From positions 26,194,656 to 26,258,655 of the forward strand of contig NC_059348.1 of assembly GCF_019703515.2 (NCBI RefSeq): a stretch of 64,000 bases of DNA, written 5' to 3'. This DNA comes from Myxocyprinus asiaticus. Taxonomy: Eukaryota; Chordata; Actinopteri; Cypriniformes; Catostomidae. Made by a program: the position numbers and the translations under genes. Below, piece after piece: positions 20,979 to 32,496 of this stretch; position 1 is the first letter of the stretch, and each line of letters opens with the position of its first letter. The notes beneath the pieces were generated by a model that was given only the letters and a program-made list of their open reading frames with translations, was not told where the DNA came from and ran no database searches.

Positions 20979-23900
20979 ACTTACCTCTTGGGATATTCGG
21001 AATTCTGGTGGTAACTAGGAAGCAGCTGTAAACAGCACACTTTTGTTATCATAGCTGTAGCCAAAGCGGTTTTTTTTTTTTCTGTCAAATTGCCGCACCT
21101 GTTCTTTATCCATTTGCCTTTTTTCTTTGGTTTTAACGACCTTTGAATGCAATACCAAAGACGCCGTCAACGAACAGCTGATAATTTCAAACACGCTTGG
21201 GCTGCTGTCATAAAGGTCAACTGGAAATTGGTTAAAAATGTCAATTTGTTTGGTCTACAGTGTTTAAAAATTCTCGACATATCTCCTTCACAGCTGGCAG
21301 CCTATGGAGCAGAGCTGTCTTCTGAGGCATGCAGGGAGTTGGGCTACTCCAGCAATCTCCTGTGTAGCTCCTGTGACCTCCTAGGTCAGTTCAGCCTGGG
21401 CCAGTTAGACCCAACCTGCAGACAATGCTGTCAAGAGGAGGCTCAACAGGAGTTCAAGAAGGTAGGGTTGCTCTGATATCAAAATGTTAGCTTCGGTACG
21501 ATACCAGCCCTGGTACCTCATGGGGATGGGCTCGGATACTCAGACATGGCAGCAATGATCGATCATTAAAATGATGATCGATGGTGATCATGCATGACTT
21601 TTAACTTAATTCAAAATTCAGTGACAGTGATTTTGAGGGGTACATTGATTGTCAAGAGACGTCTCATAGCAACCAAACTGATATACAACGCTGCAATTCT
21701 ATCGTTACGATATTAAAAAGAGAGTGTAATTAACTGTGTTTGGAACACCTGTCTCTGCAAAACGTTTGCTAAACACATTTTATTATAATTTAATGTAAGA
21801 ACTTTTACTCGTTAATGGATATTATTTAATAAAAGTGAATGTTTGTCACTGACTGTAAACCTCCTGGCGCTGGGTGCTGAAATGTTTGCGTGACGTAACA
21901 CACAACTGCATCTCGACGAAATGGGAGTTAAAGATTTCCGCATGAGTTTCCAAGTTAGAAGTCCGACATAATGTGTAATTCCGTTGCAATTTTCCCAGTT
22001 GAAAGGTGGAAATTCCAACTCTCCGAGTTGAATGTGGCAGTGGACTCAACACGCTGAAGCAGCGCGTATACAGTAGGCGAGTGTTTCAAACAGCTAGACA
22101 GAGCGTAGCTAAATGGAACAGAATGCAGTGACTGAACTTCAACTTAACACGCATATTAAAAATGCGATGGTTATGATGTCTCCTTTTAAACCGACTGCGA
22201 TTTGAAAAAGTCAGGTGATCGCACCAGCACCTCCGGTGACCACAGAGGATTGACTATGTTATGTTATCAATAGAAAAAACATCTCAAACAGGAGCAATTC
22301 AAATATTGAATTTTGGGGGCATTTCCGACCCTGCACGATGCTATTTTGAGCCAACGCCTGTAGCTTGTTTGTTGTTAAGCTTAATGGAGGGCTATTGGTT
22401 AAGTTCTACTGGCACTGTGGAGATTTTTTTTTTTTTTTATATAGTGGTTTAATTTCACAGCAGTGGCAAACAATGTCGAAGTTTAGGGCAAACATTATCC
22501 TTACCTGGCTGTCACAAATGAAGGCTGGTCAGGTAGACTTCGATGTTGCTTCTCGGGGCGCTCGTTCTGCGTGCGTTAACTGTGTGGAGGCTGTGACAAA
22601 GAATGTCAAAGAGGGGGAGGGGCAGGGGCTCATGTGGTCTTGCAGAATTACAACTTAAATGCAGATGTCGGGCACACATATGAGAATTGATGCCAAGGGC
22701 CAAATTTAAATAAAAAAATAAAATATAAATAAAAAAATAAGAAATTACTTGCAAAAAGGGCACTTATCTAGTGAAAGAGGGCGGATGCTTGAGCACCATT
22801 TGGGGTCTATCTGTGCACATGACTGCCTGCTTGAGTTTCATCGACAGTCGGAGGCGGCACGCAATTTGATGGAGACTGTAAGGTGCGTGAGAAGTGCCCG
22901 ACAAGACAGACACATCTATGGCAAGTGCTACAGGAAGTGTGGGGTGAAATGTCACCTGAGTATCTGGACAAACTGACAGCTAGAATGCCAAGGATCTGCA
23001 AAGCTGTCATTGTGGAGGATTTTTTGATGAGAAATCTTTGAAGTAGTTTAAGAAGTTCTGATTTTTTTTTTTTTTTACAATTGTAATAGTAATTTTTCAC
23101 GTTATTAATGTCCTGACTATACATTGTGATCAGTTGAATGTCACTTTGGTGAATTATAAGTTCCAATTTCTTTCCATAAGGGCAAAATCTGTACATTATT
23201 CTAAACGTTTGGCCGCCAGTGTATATAATTTTTGGTAAAAAAAAGAAAGATGCACAAAAGAGCTTTACAGTATTAATGAAAACATTAAATGAAAACAATC
23301 TGATTACCTGAGGCAAAAGGCTGCCATGGCTGAATCACAACATACAGATATTCAGTACACTTGCTTATGTGATATTGCTTAATAGAGCCCGACCGATAAC
23401 GATTTTAGAGGGGGAAAAATCACCATTAATTTTTGAGCTGGAATGAAAACAGACCTTTTCTATGTGGATTGTGCACCGATTTTGCACCAATAATCTTTCT
23501 TAAACGAATATTTTTATCAAAGAATATTTGACATTATTATTATACATTGTCAACATTGGAAAAAGTACCATATTTCCCTCTGAAATGTAGTGGAGTGGAA
23601 GTATAAAGTAATAGAAAATGCCATGGTAATACTCAAGTAAAGTGCAAGTACCTCTGAATAGTCCTAAAGTACAGTTTTCTTGCTTATCAAAACATCATCA
23701 GCAATGTTTCGCTGTTAATGTATAGCAAAACGGTCACAAACAATAACTCATGGTTCACTGCTGCCGAGTCTATAGATAAACAGTGGCAGCAGTGTTGCAC
23801 CATATTTCGTTGGAAAACCAGACTTTTAAATATTACATTTTGTAAATGCAAGGACTGGAATTGCTTGGTTGAAGGGGGTACCAAACTGTGAATCCTGAAC

Positions 23901-26055
23901 CAAACAGTTTGGTGAATACATGTTTACACATTAGCTTCCACTCAACTGACAAGGTATGAAAGTAGCTGCGTGGTTAGCTAGTTAGCTATAAGATCATTGT
24001 CAAGGAGAGTAAAAGATGGACGTTGTTTATTTACTTTCCAGCATTGCGTCTCACCAACTAGATAACAACGTAGCGTGAAATCAACACTCAACAGACACAA
24101 TCCACAGCACCGTTGTCTGCTGAGCTGTAAAAAGATGCTCTGATGTTTATCTTTCAATCTGCTACATTACTGACTGCACTGACAAACTATAGCTGGCTAA
24201 CATAACAAACAGATGTGATCAACATGAGTGACATGGTTGTCAGAGACAGGATTAATGGTATGTTAGTGTTATTGAAAAGGGAAAATGATGGGATCATTGT
24301 TTATTAACTTTCAAGTATGTATTTCACAAACTAGTTAGCAACTTACCAAGAAGACACCACTTACTGCACCGCTTAACTCTGCCCTGTCTGTAAACAGTGG
24401 AGTCGGAGCGCGCTCTTTTGGACAAACTACATTATGACACCAATTCTAAATCACCCAAGCATTGTTTTCTGCATTATATGTTCTGAAAAAAGTTTTAATA
24501 TCTGCGCATATCGGAAAACATATACGCCGATACCGATATATCTGTGAAAGCCTAATATCGGCCGACCGATAAATCAGTCAGGCACTATTGCTTACAGATG
24601 ATACTAATAATATAATCATTCAATATTATATTATTGTTACTATGAGTATTATTGTGACTGCTTTCAATATTACACTTTTATACAGTAGTAATATTTTTCT
24701 GTCGTAATGTCTTCCATTTCACGCAGTCAGTTGAATAGAGCTCTCATTTCAGCAGGACTTTTATTTTGAAAGATCTTTGAAGTTCTTCCTGTTTCTGAAG
24801 CGTTCGTTATATCAAACTCCCGCAACTCGCCAGCTGAAATCTCCGAGCTGCAACGGAGAAAGAGTTAATTTGAGAGTTCACAGCTGTTTGTACACTTAAC
24901 ACACTGATCTGTGGCTACTATTGGACACACTGCATGAAAATCAAGCATTAGTAGTGTGTTGCGTTTGTTTGTGTGTGTGAAGGAGATGACAGAGCAGAGA
25001 GGTGCCTCTTATACTGTGGCTCGCAGCGCATGTGGCTGTGTATTATTTCATTAAATGACATCCTTCTGCTGTTTAAAGTTCACACTTGGCCATATAGAGG
25101 CTTTTTTATTATTTTCAAATGGTCTTTGATTTAATCTCAACTCACATTACATTACATTTTGCTAATGGCAGGATACTTTAATATGGTACTGAAATTAACA
25201 ACATGATGATATCATACTAACGAAATATGACTTTTTTTTGGTCTAAAACTTTACTAATTTTATAAGTGAACCTCAAGGAACATATTAAATAATAATAAAC
25301 AGTCATGTCATGACCCCTTTAATTTATTTCCAGATTAATGTTTATATTGTCACTGTTTTCTTTGATAGCTTTACCCAGGAGCCATCCTTGAGGTCTGTGG
25401 ATGAAAATTGGGGAGGTTCCCTCAAGTCCAAGGTAGGTTGAGCATTTGGTTAGCCAATTCTTAAAAGTTAATACTTATTTAAGCAGTTACTTGTGGCCTG
25501 TATGTAAATTTCTATATAGCAAAGTTTAAATACTGTATTTATTTATTTATTTATAGTGTTTATTCATGCCTGTTTTGTATATACAGTGTTTGCTCTTTCT
25601 CTTGTTCCGTGCCGAGTAATTTTTGTGACTGTATTTCCCTTTAGCTTTTGTCAGGAGTGACAAACCAAAGATGTTCAGGGGTCTTCAAATCAAGGTAAAG
25701 AGTTTTTGCATGTTATTGGTAAAAATATTCAAATAAACTTTAGACATTAATAAACATTAACATTGACAGTCACAAACTCTCAATGTTCCACAGTATTCAT
25801 ATGTAGACAGTACATTTTTGTACAGTTTGTAAAATTGTTACAAGAATAAGATTTGTCACAAGTGCAACGCTATTATTATTGGCTAGTTTATTGTAAATAC
25901 TATTTCTTTTGCGTTTATTGCAGTATGTGAGAGGCTCGGACCCTGTACTAAAGCTGCTGGACGATAATGGGAACATCGCTGAGGAACTCAGCATCCTCAA
26001 GTGGAACACAGACAGCGTTGAAGAATTTCTTAGTGAGAAGTTAGATCGAATTTAG
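20604..26055 (+). CDS. selenof: Selenoprotein F (15-kDa selenoprotein), five exons
   Basis: SELENOF is an ER-lumen thioredoxin-like selenoprotein that binds UDP-glucose:glycoprotein glucosyltransferase and takes part in glycoprotein quality control. Coding exons: 20604-20651, 21294-21461, 25369-25432, 25645-25694 and 25924-26055. All sites are GT/AG, phases match, and they total 462 nt, giving 153 residues, the length I recall for zebrafish. Residues 1-20 form the signal peptide (MAGEVYLLWLLPLLQT). A Cys-rich UGGT-binding segment has Cys 29, 40, 43, 58, 61 and 62. The redox motif Cys82-Gly-Sec84 is followed by KLGRFPQ, and the C-terminus (GLQIKYVRGSDPVLKLLDDN) is almost invariant in vertebrates. 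The TGA at 25402-25404 is a selenocysteine codon, not a stop: the frame continues through two more exons and a SECIS lies in the 3' UTR. Confidence 0.97.
20911..20976. repeat. (GT)n microsatellite
   Basis: About 33 GT units in selenof intron 1. Confidence 0.97.
21294..21461 (+). CDS. selenof: selenof coding exon 2
   Basis: Fifty-six codons from LAAYGAELSSEACRELG to EFKK, carrying all six cysteines of the UGGT-binding domain. The acceptor is TCACAG; the donor is GTAGGG. Confidence 0.96.
21493..22930. other. selenof intron 2, left part
   Basis: No exon seen. Position 21493 onward has a repeat-like segment (GTACGATACCAGCCC). Around 22560-22640 and 22800-22920 there are G-rich pieces that look like transposon debris but that I cannot assign. 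Confidence 0.35.
22931..23221 (+). mobile_element. 3' fragment of a second Tc1-like family
   Basis: The frame from 22931 reads QEVWGEMSPEYLDKLTARMP and on to VEDFLMRNL, then TGA (23039-23041), which is a Tc1-type transposase C-terminus. The sequence ends with the terminal repeat GGCCGCCAGTG before TA (23222-23223). The 5' nine-tenths is missing. Confidence 0.75.
23383..24587. mobile_element. hAT-like non-autonomous element, copy 1
   Basis: The ends are TAGAGCCCGACCGATA and, reverse complemented from the right, TAGTGCCTGACTGATT. The flanking 8-mers TTGCTTAA (23375-23382) and TTGCTTAC (24588-24595) match at 7 of 8 positions, as expected of an hAT duplication. It has no transposase frame. It is homologous, in inverse orientation, to 54493-56363 and lies in selenof intron 2. 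Confidence 0.82.
25369..25432 (+). CDS. selenof: selenof coding exon 3, with the Sec codon
   Basis: Encodes LYPGAILEVCG-Sec-KLGRFPQVQ. The donor is GTAGGT. Conventional gene callers would end the protein at 25404 or skip this exon. Confidence 0.96.
25402..25404 (+). other. selenof: UGA selenocysteine codon (Sec84)
   Basis: An in-frame TGA directly after TGT GGA, giving the Cys-Gly-Sec redox motif that defines SELENOF. Confidence 0.96.
25645..25694 (+). CDS. selenof: selenof coding exon 4
   Basis: A 50-nt exon encoding AFVRSDKPKMFRGLQIK. Its first codon is split with exon 3. The donor is GTAAAG. Confidence 0.96.
25924..26055 (+). CDS. selenof: selenof coding exon 5, with stop
   Basis: Encodes YVRGSDPVLKLLDDNGNIAE through to FLSEKLDRI, then TAG at 26053-26055. 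The acceptor is TTGCAG. Confidence 0.97.
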   Translation, partial: YVRGSDPVLKLLDDNGNIAEELSILKWNTDSVEEFLSEKLDRI

Positions 26056-26394
26056 ACTCGCGTTTTCATATTTAAAGACCCAGTTTCTCTGTTTGCTTTA
26101 TTTGTATAGATCAGAAAATGAATCACAGGACCTCAATACATTTTTGTACTCAATAATGAATGTTAACAGATCATCCCTCTACAATGTCAAATTATGTTGT
26201 CTGATTTTCAAAAGTATCGGTGTCTGGTTTGAATTTAAGTGATCAATACGGTACTCGTACTTGTTTTGATTAGATTTTTTCCTGCTATTGTTTGAATCAT
26301 TGATGTGTGGAGGCTTTTTTTTATACAAGTTTGTTGAATGTGCTGGTTTAGGAAAGCTTGTGGTGTCTGCTCCGAAGCAAATGCTTCTGTAGAT

Positions 26395-26460
26395 TTGCAC
26401 ATTAGTGAAGGTCTGACAGTAAACCAGTCTCTGGAATGTGAGGCCTGAAGACCCGTGTAA
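26395..26460 (+). promoter_or_regulatory. selenof: SECIS element of selenof
   Basis: Hairpin in the 3' UTR, 340 nt after the stop. Helix I pairs TTGCAC (26395-26400) with GTGTAA (26455-26460). The core is GTGA (26405-26408) opposite TGA (26446-26448). Helix II pairs GGTCTGACA (26410-26418) with TGTGAGGCC (26437-26445), with one mismatch and one G-U pair. The unpaired AAA at 26421-26423 is followed by a mini-stem CCAG/CTGG, which makes this a type 2 SECIS. It recruits SBP2 and directs Sec insertion. The fold was drawn by eye. Confidence 0.85.
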
Positions 26461-26586
26461 CTCTCTGAGCATGTTGTTATGGTGGGAGCCTAAATCATTA
26501 CCCCAATTTGAGAAGGTGGAATATATTAATTAAATGTTTGTTTCAAAAGAACCTTGAATTGAAATTCCGTTTCATTTGTACACACA

Positions 26587-26592
26587 AATAAA
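26587..26592 (+). promoter_or_regulatory. selenof: Predicted polyadenylation signal of selenof
   Basis: AATAAA about 530 nt after the stop and downstream of the SECIS; T-rich sequence follows at 26610-26637. Confidence 0.6.
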
Positions 26593-26850
26593 CTTGTTTT
26601 TCATATGAACCTTTTCCTTTTTTTTTTTTTTTTTTTTCACAGGAAGCTAAATGAATGTGAATGACGATGTAAGATAACAATGTCGCTTCATGGTACAAAT
26701 AGATTTAATACTTAGTCACAGCTGGATTTGTGGTTTCTGCTTCCTCAAGGTATGCAGCCCTATATGGATTAGAAAAGACACGTTCAGCCATTGGAGACAA
26801 TTTGTCCTGTGATTTGCAAGGTTATACAATAAAAAAAAATCCAGTGTTAA

Positions 26851-27457
26851 AGAGATAATTCACCCAAAAATGCAAATTCTCTCATAATTTACTCACCCCC
26901 TAATGCCATTCCAGATGTGTATGACTGACTTTCTTCTGCAGAACACAAATTATGATTTTTAGAAGAATATTTCAGCTCTGTAGGTTCATACAATGCAAGT
27001 GAATGGGTGCCAAAATTTTGATGCTGCAAAAAGCACATAAATGGAGCATAAAAGTAATCCATATGACTCCAGTGTGATATGATAGGTGTGGGTGAGAAAC
27101 TGATCAATATTTAAGTTCTTTGTTGGTAGAAATTCTTTTAACTGCCCAGTTAGGGGTGATATGAATGAAGAATGCAAATCACCAAAAACACAAGAACAAG
27201 AAAGTGAAGGTTTACAGTGGGGATTGACTGAAGATTGCCTCTGAAGACAATGGTTTAACCACTGGAGTCTTATGGATTACTTTTAAGCCTTAAAATATTG
27301 GCACCCATTCACTTGCATTGTATGGACTAAAAGAGCGGAGATATTCTTAAAAAATCTTAATTTGTGTTCTGCAAATAAAATAAAGTCATACACATCTGGG
27401 ATTGCATGAGGGTGAGTAAATGATGAGAGAAGTTTCATTTTTGGGTGAACTATACCT
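26851..27457. mobile_element. TTAA-type MITE
   Basis: The left end is AGAGATAATTCACCCAAAAA after TTAA (26847-26850); the right end GGGTGAACTATACCT is followed by TTAA (27458-27461). Same family as 9126-9781, slightly diverged. Confidence 0.83.
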
Positions 27458-27461
27458 TTAA

Positions 27462-29067
27462 GATGTTAACTTCAGCATATAAATAGAACACATTTCTGAA
27501 AATTTTCCTGCCTTGTTTCGAATGTTGTAAATGTTAATTTGACCATATTGCCATTTAAAGTCAAGTCAGTGTTTGCTGATCATCATATACAAATATTAAA
27601 ATATTTCACTCAGTGACCTTAGTGCAGACATTGTTATTGCATTTTAATAAGAACACAGACCGCTGCAAAAAGGAGGCCATTTTTTCTATTATATAATTAC
27701 ATTTGTGTAGGGTTAACGCAAAGTCTCTGGATGTCTGCAAATTGATAAGCAGCACTGAATCTGATTAATGTAGTGTGTTTGGAAATCATGCATCTCACAG
27801 ATTTACAGTACAATGTGTTTGAGGTCAATCCTTATAATTTGGCCCTAATGTGTTAATCATCATTCAGACACGGCTAGTCACCATTTAGCAATTAAAAGAT
27901 AAACACATTTTGTAGTTGGGCCATGGAAAATATAAGTTAAGAGATGGGTTAAGGCAAGCAGAATGTGCAGTTAAGCACCAAAATAGCAAATGGGAAGATG
28001 TTTTGGTGTATCTAAACGGTCCAACATAGGCCGATAAATACCAAAACTGTTAGCTGATTAGATTTCAGCATATTTTTCTATCATTAAGTCAGTTAATGTA
28101 GTTTTCATGCATCCACGTTACGAACACATTTCTGAGTAATAATAACAAGCCATTATGTAGTCATGTAGTGTAATCCATGAGTTGTAATGTTTGATTTTCA
28201 CCACTAGATGCCAGTAGAAATTTTTGATGATCTCATTTATTGGATACAAGGAGTTAAATTATAGGTTTAATGACTATTAAAATACCTCATACCCACAGTA
28301 ACGAAAGCTACGCTATTTTATACCTTGTACAAATTCGTACAGTCAAAGAAACACTTTTCATTAGCCTTCACAAAATGATGTCATAAGATGAATTAGGAGA
28401 TTTATTGTCCCATGAAGACGTTTTCAAAAAGGCAAAAGACAATTTGGCACACCAACGCATCAGATACATTTGACAGATAATCAAAGGAAATTAATAACAT
28501 TACTATTTGACAAATGTAATAGAATTATAACATAAAAATCAAAACAATTACAGTCGCTATTCCAAACTTTTAGTGTAGGCCCCTATTTATTTCAGAATTT
28601 GCGCAATGTATGACTGTTTTGCCCTATTTTTGAAGAATGCTCGAAAATGAGTAATAAAACATAAGAAGCCTAATTTAATATAATGAATCCAGTCTGATCT
28701 ATACATTTATTTTAATGTATATGTATATTTGGCAAATAATACTTTTCACATATTTACACGATAGACCTTCTTCAAGCGCCATCTTTTATTTTTAATGGGA
28801 ATGACAAGGAGGCTGTGAGGGACAGACATACAGTGGCACGAACGATAAAGCTCTTAGATCATATCTGATTTTCCACAGCTCTTATTGTCTGGAGTTCTTT
28901 GTATGCTTAATGTTCTTAGACAGATTTGTAACAACGTTTTGTCATAGTGTTTTTGGAACGATCCAAAAACACTAAACTGCAGTACAGCCGATTGAGGAGA
29001 TGGTAAGTACCCGGATGATGCACTTTTTCAACCATGAAACGTAGTGTGGAATGTTGGACACTTCATG
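27462..29067. other. Intergenic, no gene seen
   Basis: AT-rich, no coding exon or RNA gene recognised. Confidence 0.4.
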
Positions 29068-29653
29068 GGCTGTGTCTCGTTTGGAAGGCTGCGTGCTAGG
29101 TAGGATGCGTCCTTTGAAGGCTGCAGTATACTAAGCGTCCTCCTTTAAACAAGTCTCGTTTAAACGAGACGGCCTTCGTAGGACAAACGGAAAATGGTTG
29201 CTATGACAGCATGCCACTCTTTAGCAAGCGCCAGCGCTTTGAGTGAGAAGGGAACAAAGTCCCTCTGGAAGGGAATGTATGAGGTAAAATTTAGGAGAGT
29301 TATAATGATGTAAAGAGAAAAGAAAATAGATTTTACAGGTGTACTTTTAGTCTAATACTTTATTTTAATTATATATTCATATAATTATACATATTATATG
29401 CTCTGCACCCATCTACTGAGGTACTTCAACTTGGGTATTTACATTCCTTGCGTTTGAACATCAATATTTACGGGCATTTAGACATTTCTGTTGAAGCAAA
29501 GAATTGTGGGTTGTGAGTGCCCACGAAGGATACACCTCATGCATCCTCCGAATTCCCATGAAAGAAGGTCACTTTTGAAGGCCGCATTTGATGACGGATG
29601 CGGCCGACAAATGTGACCTCCGGAGGACGCATTCTTCCAAATGAGGCACAGCC
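29068..29653. mobile_element. MITE with GGCTGTG termini
   Basis: The left end GGCTGTGTCTCGTTTGGAAG and the right end, reverse complemented, GGCTGTGCCTCATTTGGAAG are near-perfect inverted repeats, with a further GCGTCC match inside. I cannot see a clean target duplication. Confidence 0.75.
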
Positions 29654-29849
29654 ATGAACTCAGCGCTCGTGGCTTGCCTTACATAGTGTAAGGGGCGGAG
29701 TTACAGGCAGCGATAGGCAAAACAATTGTAAATAATTGAGAATATGAAAACTAGTGAAACTTCTGTGAATACAGCACCTTACAAAAGTGAGTTAAATGCT
29801 TTACCATCATACCATGCTGTGTGAATATGTACAGTATATTATTATATAA

Positions 29850-30078
29850 GTGTGGAACTGAGGGTGGATAGTGCGCTAAAGCTAGCGGCAACACAACACT
29901 TGGGTTTGAAATGTCACTTCCATCAGCTGTTAAACGGCGAACACTTCCATGTAGTAAAAAACTGTTAAGTGTTTCACTTGGGATGAAACTACAATTTGAA
30001 AATTCATACACTACATCGCTGAGTGCATAGTACATTTTGTAAGTGCATAGTGTATAGTGTGTCATTTGGGACACAGCT
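29850..30078. mobile_element. Fragment of a related GGGACACAGC-ended repeat
   Basis: It ends in CATTTGGGACACAGCTTATG, which resembles the ends of the neighbouring MITEs. It contains the internal GTGCATAGTGTATAGTGTG motif of an abundant fish repeat. The left boundary is unclear. Confidence 0.4.
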
Positions 30079-30100
30079 TATGTGTTTGGAGTCATTCTTT

Positions 30101-30692
30101 GGCTGTGTCTGAAACCAGGAAAATGCTGCCTCCGGAGGCTGTATATGAAGGTAGGAAGGGACCATGGCACATCCGAATCTAATGTTCGTGTCAAATCCTG
30201 TCTACTGAGATACTTTTATCTGATAGATTTTTGAAGGCAGCATAGATGTATCCTTTGCTGCCTATGAAATTCCACAATCCTGTGCTCCCAAATCCACGGC
30301 GGATGAGCTGAAGAAAAAAAAAAAAAAGGCGGCCGAAGAATTTGCGTATAAATGTACTTTTTTCCCCACTTTTTCCAACTTTTGATTCCATTTCTACCGA
30401 GAAAATAGTATTTTAGTTTTGAAATATACACTTACAAATAAAAGTCTCTTGATTTTGTTGTAGATAATTAGACCATTGTGGTTCAGTTGGACTGAATGAA
30501 CAGACCCGTTACCTTTTGTGGACACCAAATGGTGATAATCAGTTGCTGGTATCCTAGCAACGATGTGACATTATGCTGCCTCAGTAGCCTGTCCAAAACC
30601 AGTTTCCGAAGGTTCCTTCGTATGCAAACGCTGTCATTGACTGATAGGGCAGCGAGGCAACAAGACAGCTACCTTTGGTTTCGGACGCAACC
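30101..30692. mobile_element. MITE with GGCTGTGTCTGAAACCA termini
   Basis: The left GGCTGTGTCTGAAACCA and the reverse-complemented right GGTTGCGTCCGAAACCA pair as terminal inverted repeats, with further arm similarity. No coding frame. Confidence 0.72.
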
Positions 30693-31269
30693 TACAGAGA
30701 TCCACTCAGTAACTTTTGTGTTTTTGTCCTCTTGGTCATCTACTGATACCTAGTGGTGTGGATGCAGCATAATTCAAAATCTGTATTTTTCAATTAAAGA
30801 TTCCATTCTAGAGATTTACTGTTCACAATCAGCCATGATTAATGTAATCCAAGAGTGAAAGTGTCCCATAATAAGATGGTTACTGAGATTCAGTGAGTAG
30901 AGTTTGGCTGGTCATGTGCTTCCAACATGGCAGCCCCCAGGAGAGTGCCCCTGCCCCATGTAGAATAAAACTGCTTTCATAAGGTAGCCTAACTGATATG
31001 AAATAAGTCCTCATCTCATGTGAGTGTTCATGATTTTATACATATGTTTCAAAATTACAATTCATTTCTTTAGGAGTAAAACTTTTTTAACAAGGAAAAA
31101 AAATCACTGAGTGCACCTTTAATTTGGTCCTGAAAGTTTTAGTCATCAGTTAGCCACGGTTATTCACCAGTTCACAATGAAAAGATAAGCATTTCCAGAA
31201 ACTCCTGCTACATATTTGATTTTTATGTCAAAACTCATTTTTGTGTCCTCAATATGTTTTTCTGATAAA

Positions 31270-31330
31270 AAAAAAAAAACAAACAAAAAAAACAAAACAA
31301 AAAACAAAACAAAAAAACAAAACAAAAAAA
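31270..31330. repeat. A-rich simple repeat (CAAAA-type)
   Basis: Low-complexity run of A broken by C. Confidence 0.8.
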
Positions 31331-31684
31331 CCTGATTCAGACACATCCATGTCCACAATTCAACAGCACATTCTTGTGGAATTCAACTAATAGCAAGAGC
31401 TTGTTGGTCTATGTTCCTGTATCCCATCTGTGTTGCTTTACATTTCAATGCCAGCTATACACACAAAATCTTATTGCATATCTAAAATGATAAATTAGGA
31501 GTTGTTGTAAAGGTCAGTGAAAGAGAATGTTAAACCATGTAGAATTTCCTACAAATTATAACAGCACTAACACTAACAAGAAATAACTGCATCTGCAAGG
31601 TTTAGGCCACATCCACTCTAATCCGTATTCATTTGAAAACTCAGTATTCAGCTTCCTAGCGTCAACCTTTTCCAAATTCTGTGG

Positions 31685-32271
31685 CAATAGAGCTGTTCAG
31701 CCATGATGGCTAATTCACCATGGGTTCCCTCTGGAATTTTCTATGGGTTTTTATAATTAGGTTTTTCAATTTATGAGTAAAATAAGGTCTGTGGTAAACA
31801 TTATTTGAAGATATACTGATGTTTTGTTTTACAACATAAATTACACACAGTCATACCTTAAACGTGAAATCTGAAGCAACCGTGTTTTTAAAAAAAAAAA
31901 ATTATTTACTGTATGTTGCTAACAAGTTGCCAAATAAGGACTACAACTACCACAAGCATGTAGATGGATGTGCCTGACGAAATGGAAACAAATTATAGTT
32001 CTTATCTAGCAACTTGTTAGCAACATACCAAAAAACATGGTGGCTTCAAATACCCTCAGTTATACCCCAAAGTTTTGGGTATGACTGAGCGTAATTTATA
32101 TTGTAGAACAAAACACCCAAGTATCTTCAAGTAATGTTACCACAGACCTCTTTTACTCATAAATCTAAAACTGCCATTATAAAAACATAGGAAACTCTAG
32201 AGGGAACCCATGGCTTGAAGAATGCTAATTCTCTTCTGGATTTTGGGACTACAACCTGAACAGCTCTATTG
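31685..32271. mobile_element. Fold-back (long inverted repeat) element
   Basis: The two halves are inverted copies of each other over most of their length. Both ends start CAATAGAGCTGTTCAG when read inward. Inner landmarks such as CATGGGTTCCCTCT, GGTCTGTGGTAA and GTTGCTAACAAGTTGC appear on both arms in inverse order. Arms are roughly 280 bp with a short centre near 31965-31995. Confidence 0.82.
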
Positions 32272-32422
32272 AGACCAATTCTAAAAGTTCTATTTTCGTT
32301 GGAGGAAAATGCAGCTCTAGCAAAATTAATGTATTTTCCAGCGGAAATGTTTCAGTGAGGACATGGTCTAGGCTTCTTGTAATCCTAATTCGAAAATCTG
32401 TTAGACACTTTAGAGCATTTAG

Positions 32423-32496
32423 GCCACATCCACACTAATCCGTTTTCGAAATGCTCCATTTTTGGTGGAAGAAAACAATGTTCTAGTGTGGATGTG
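32423..32496. mobile_element. Very short MITE remnant
   Basis: GGCCACATCCACACTA at the left and its inverse TAGTGTGGATGTGG at the right bound 74 bp. A related left end sits at 31604, beside the fold-back element. Confidence 0.6.

Noticed and set aside
22365..22976. Overlapping open frames with Cys/His residues in selenof intron 2
   Set aside because: They look like transposon debris next to a Tc1 3' fragment; no domain can be named and no splice signals fit.
25402..25404. UGA as a disabling stop, making selenof a pseudogene
   Set aside because: The frame, splice sites and later exons are intact, the context is Cys-Gly-Sec, and a SECIS follows.
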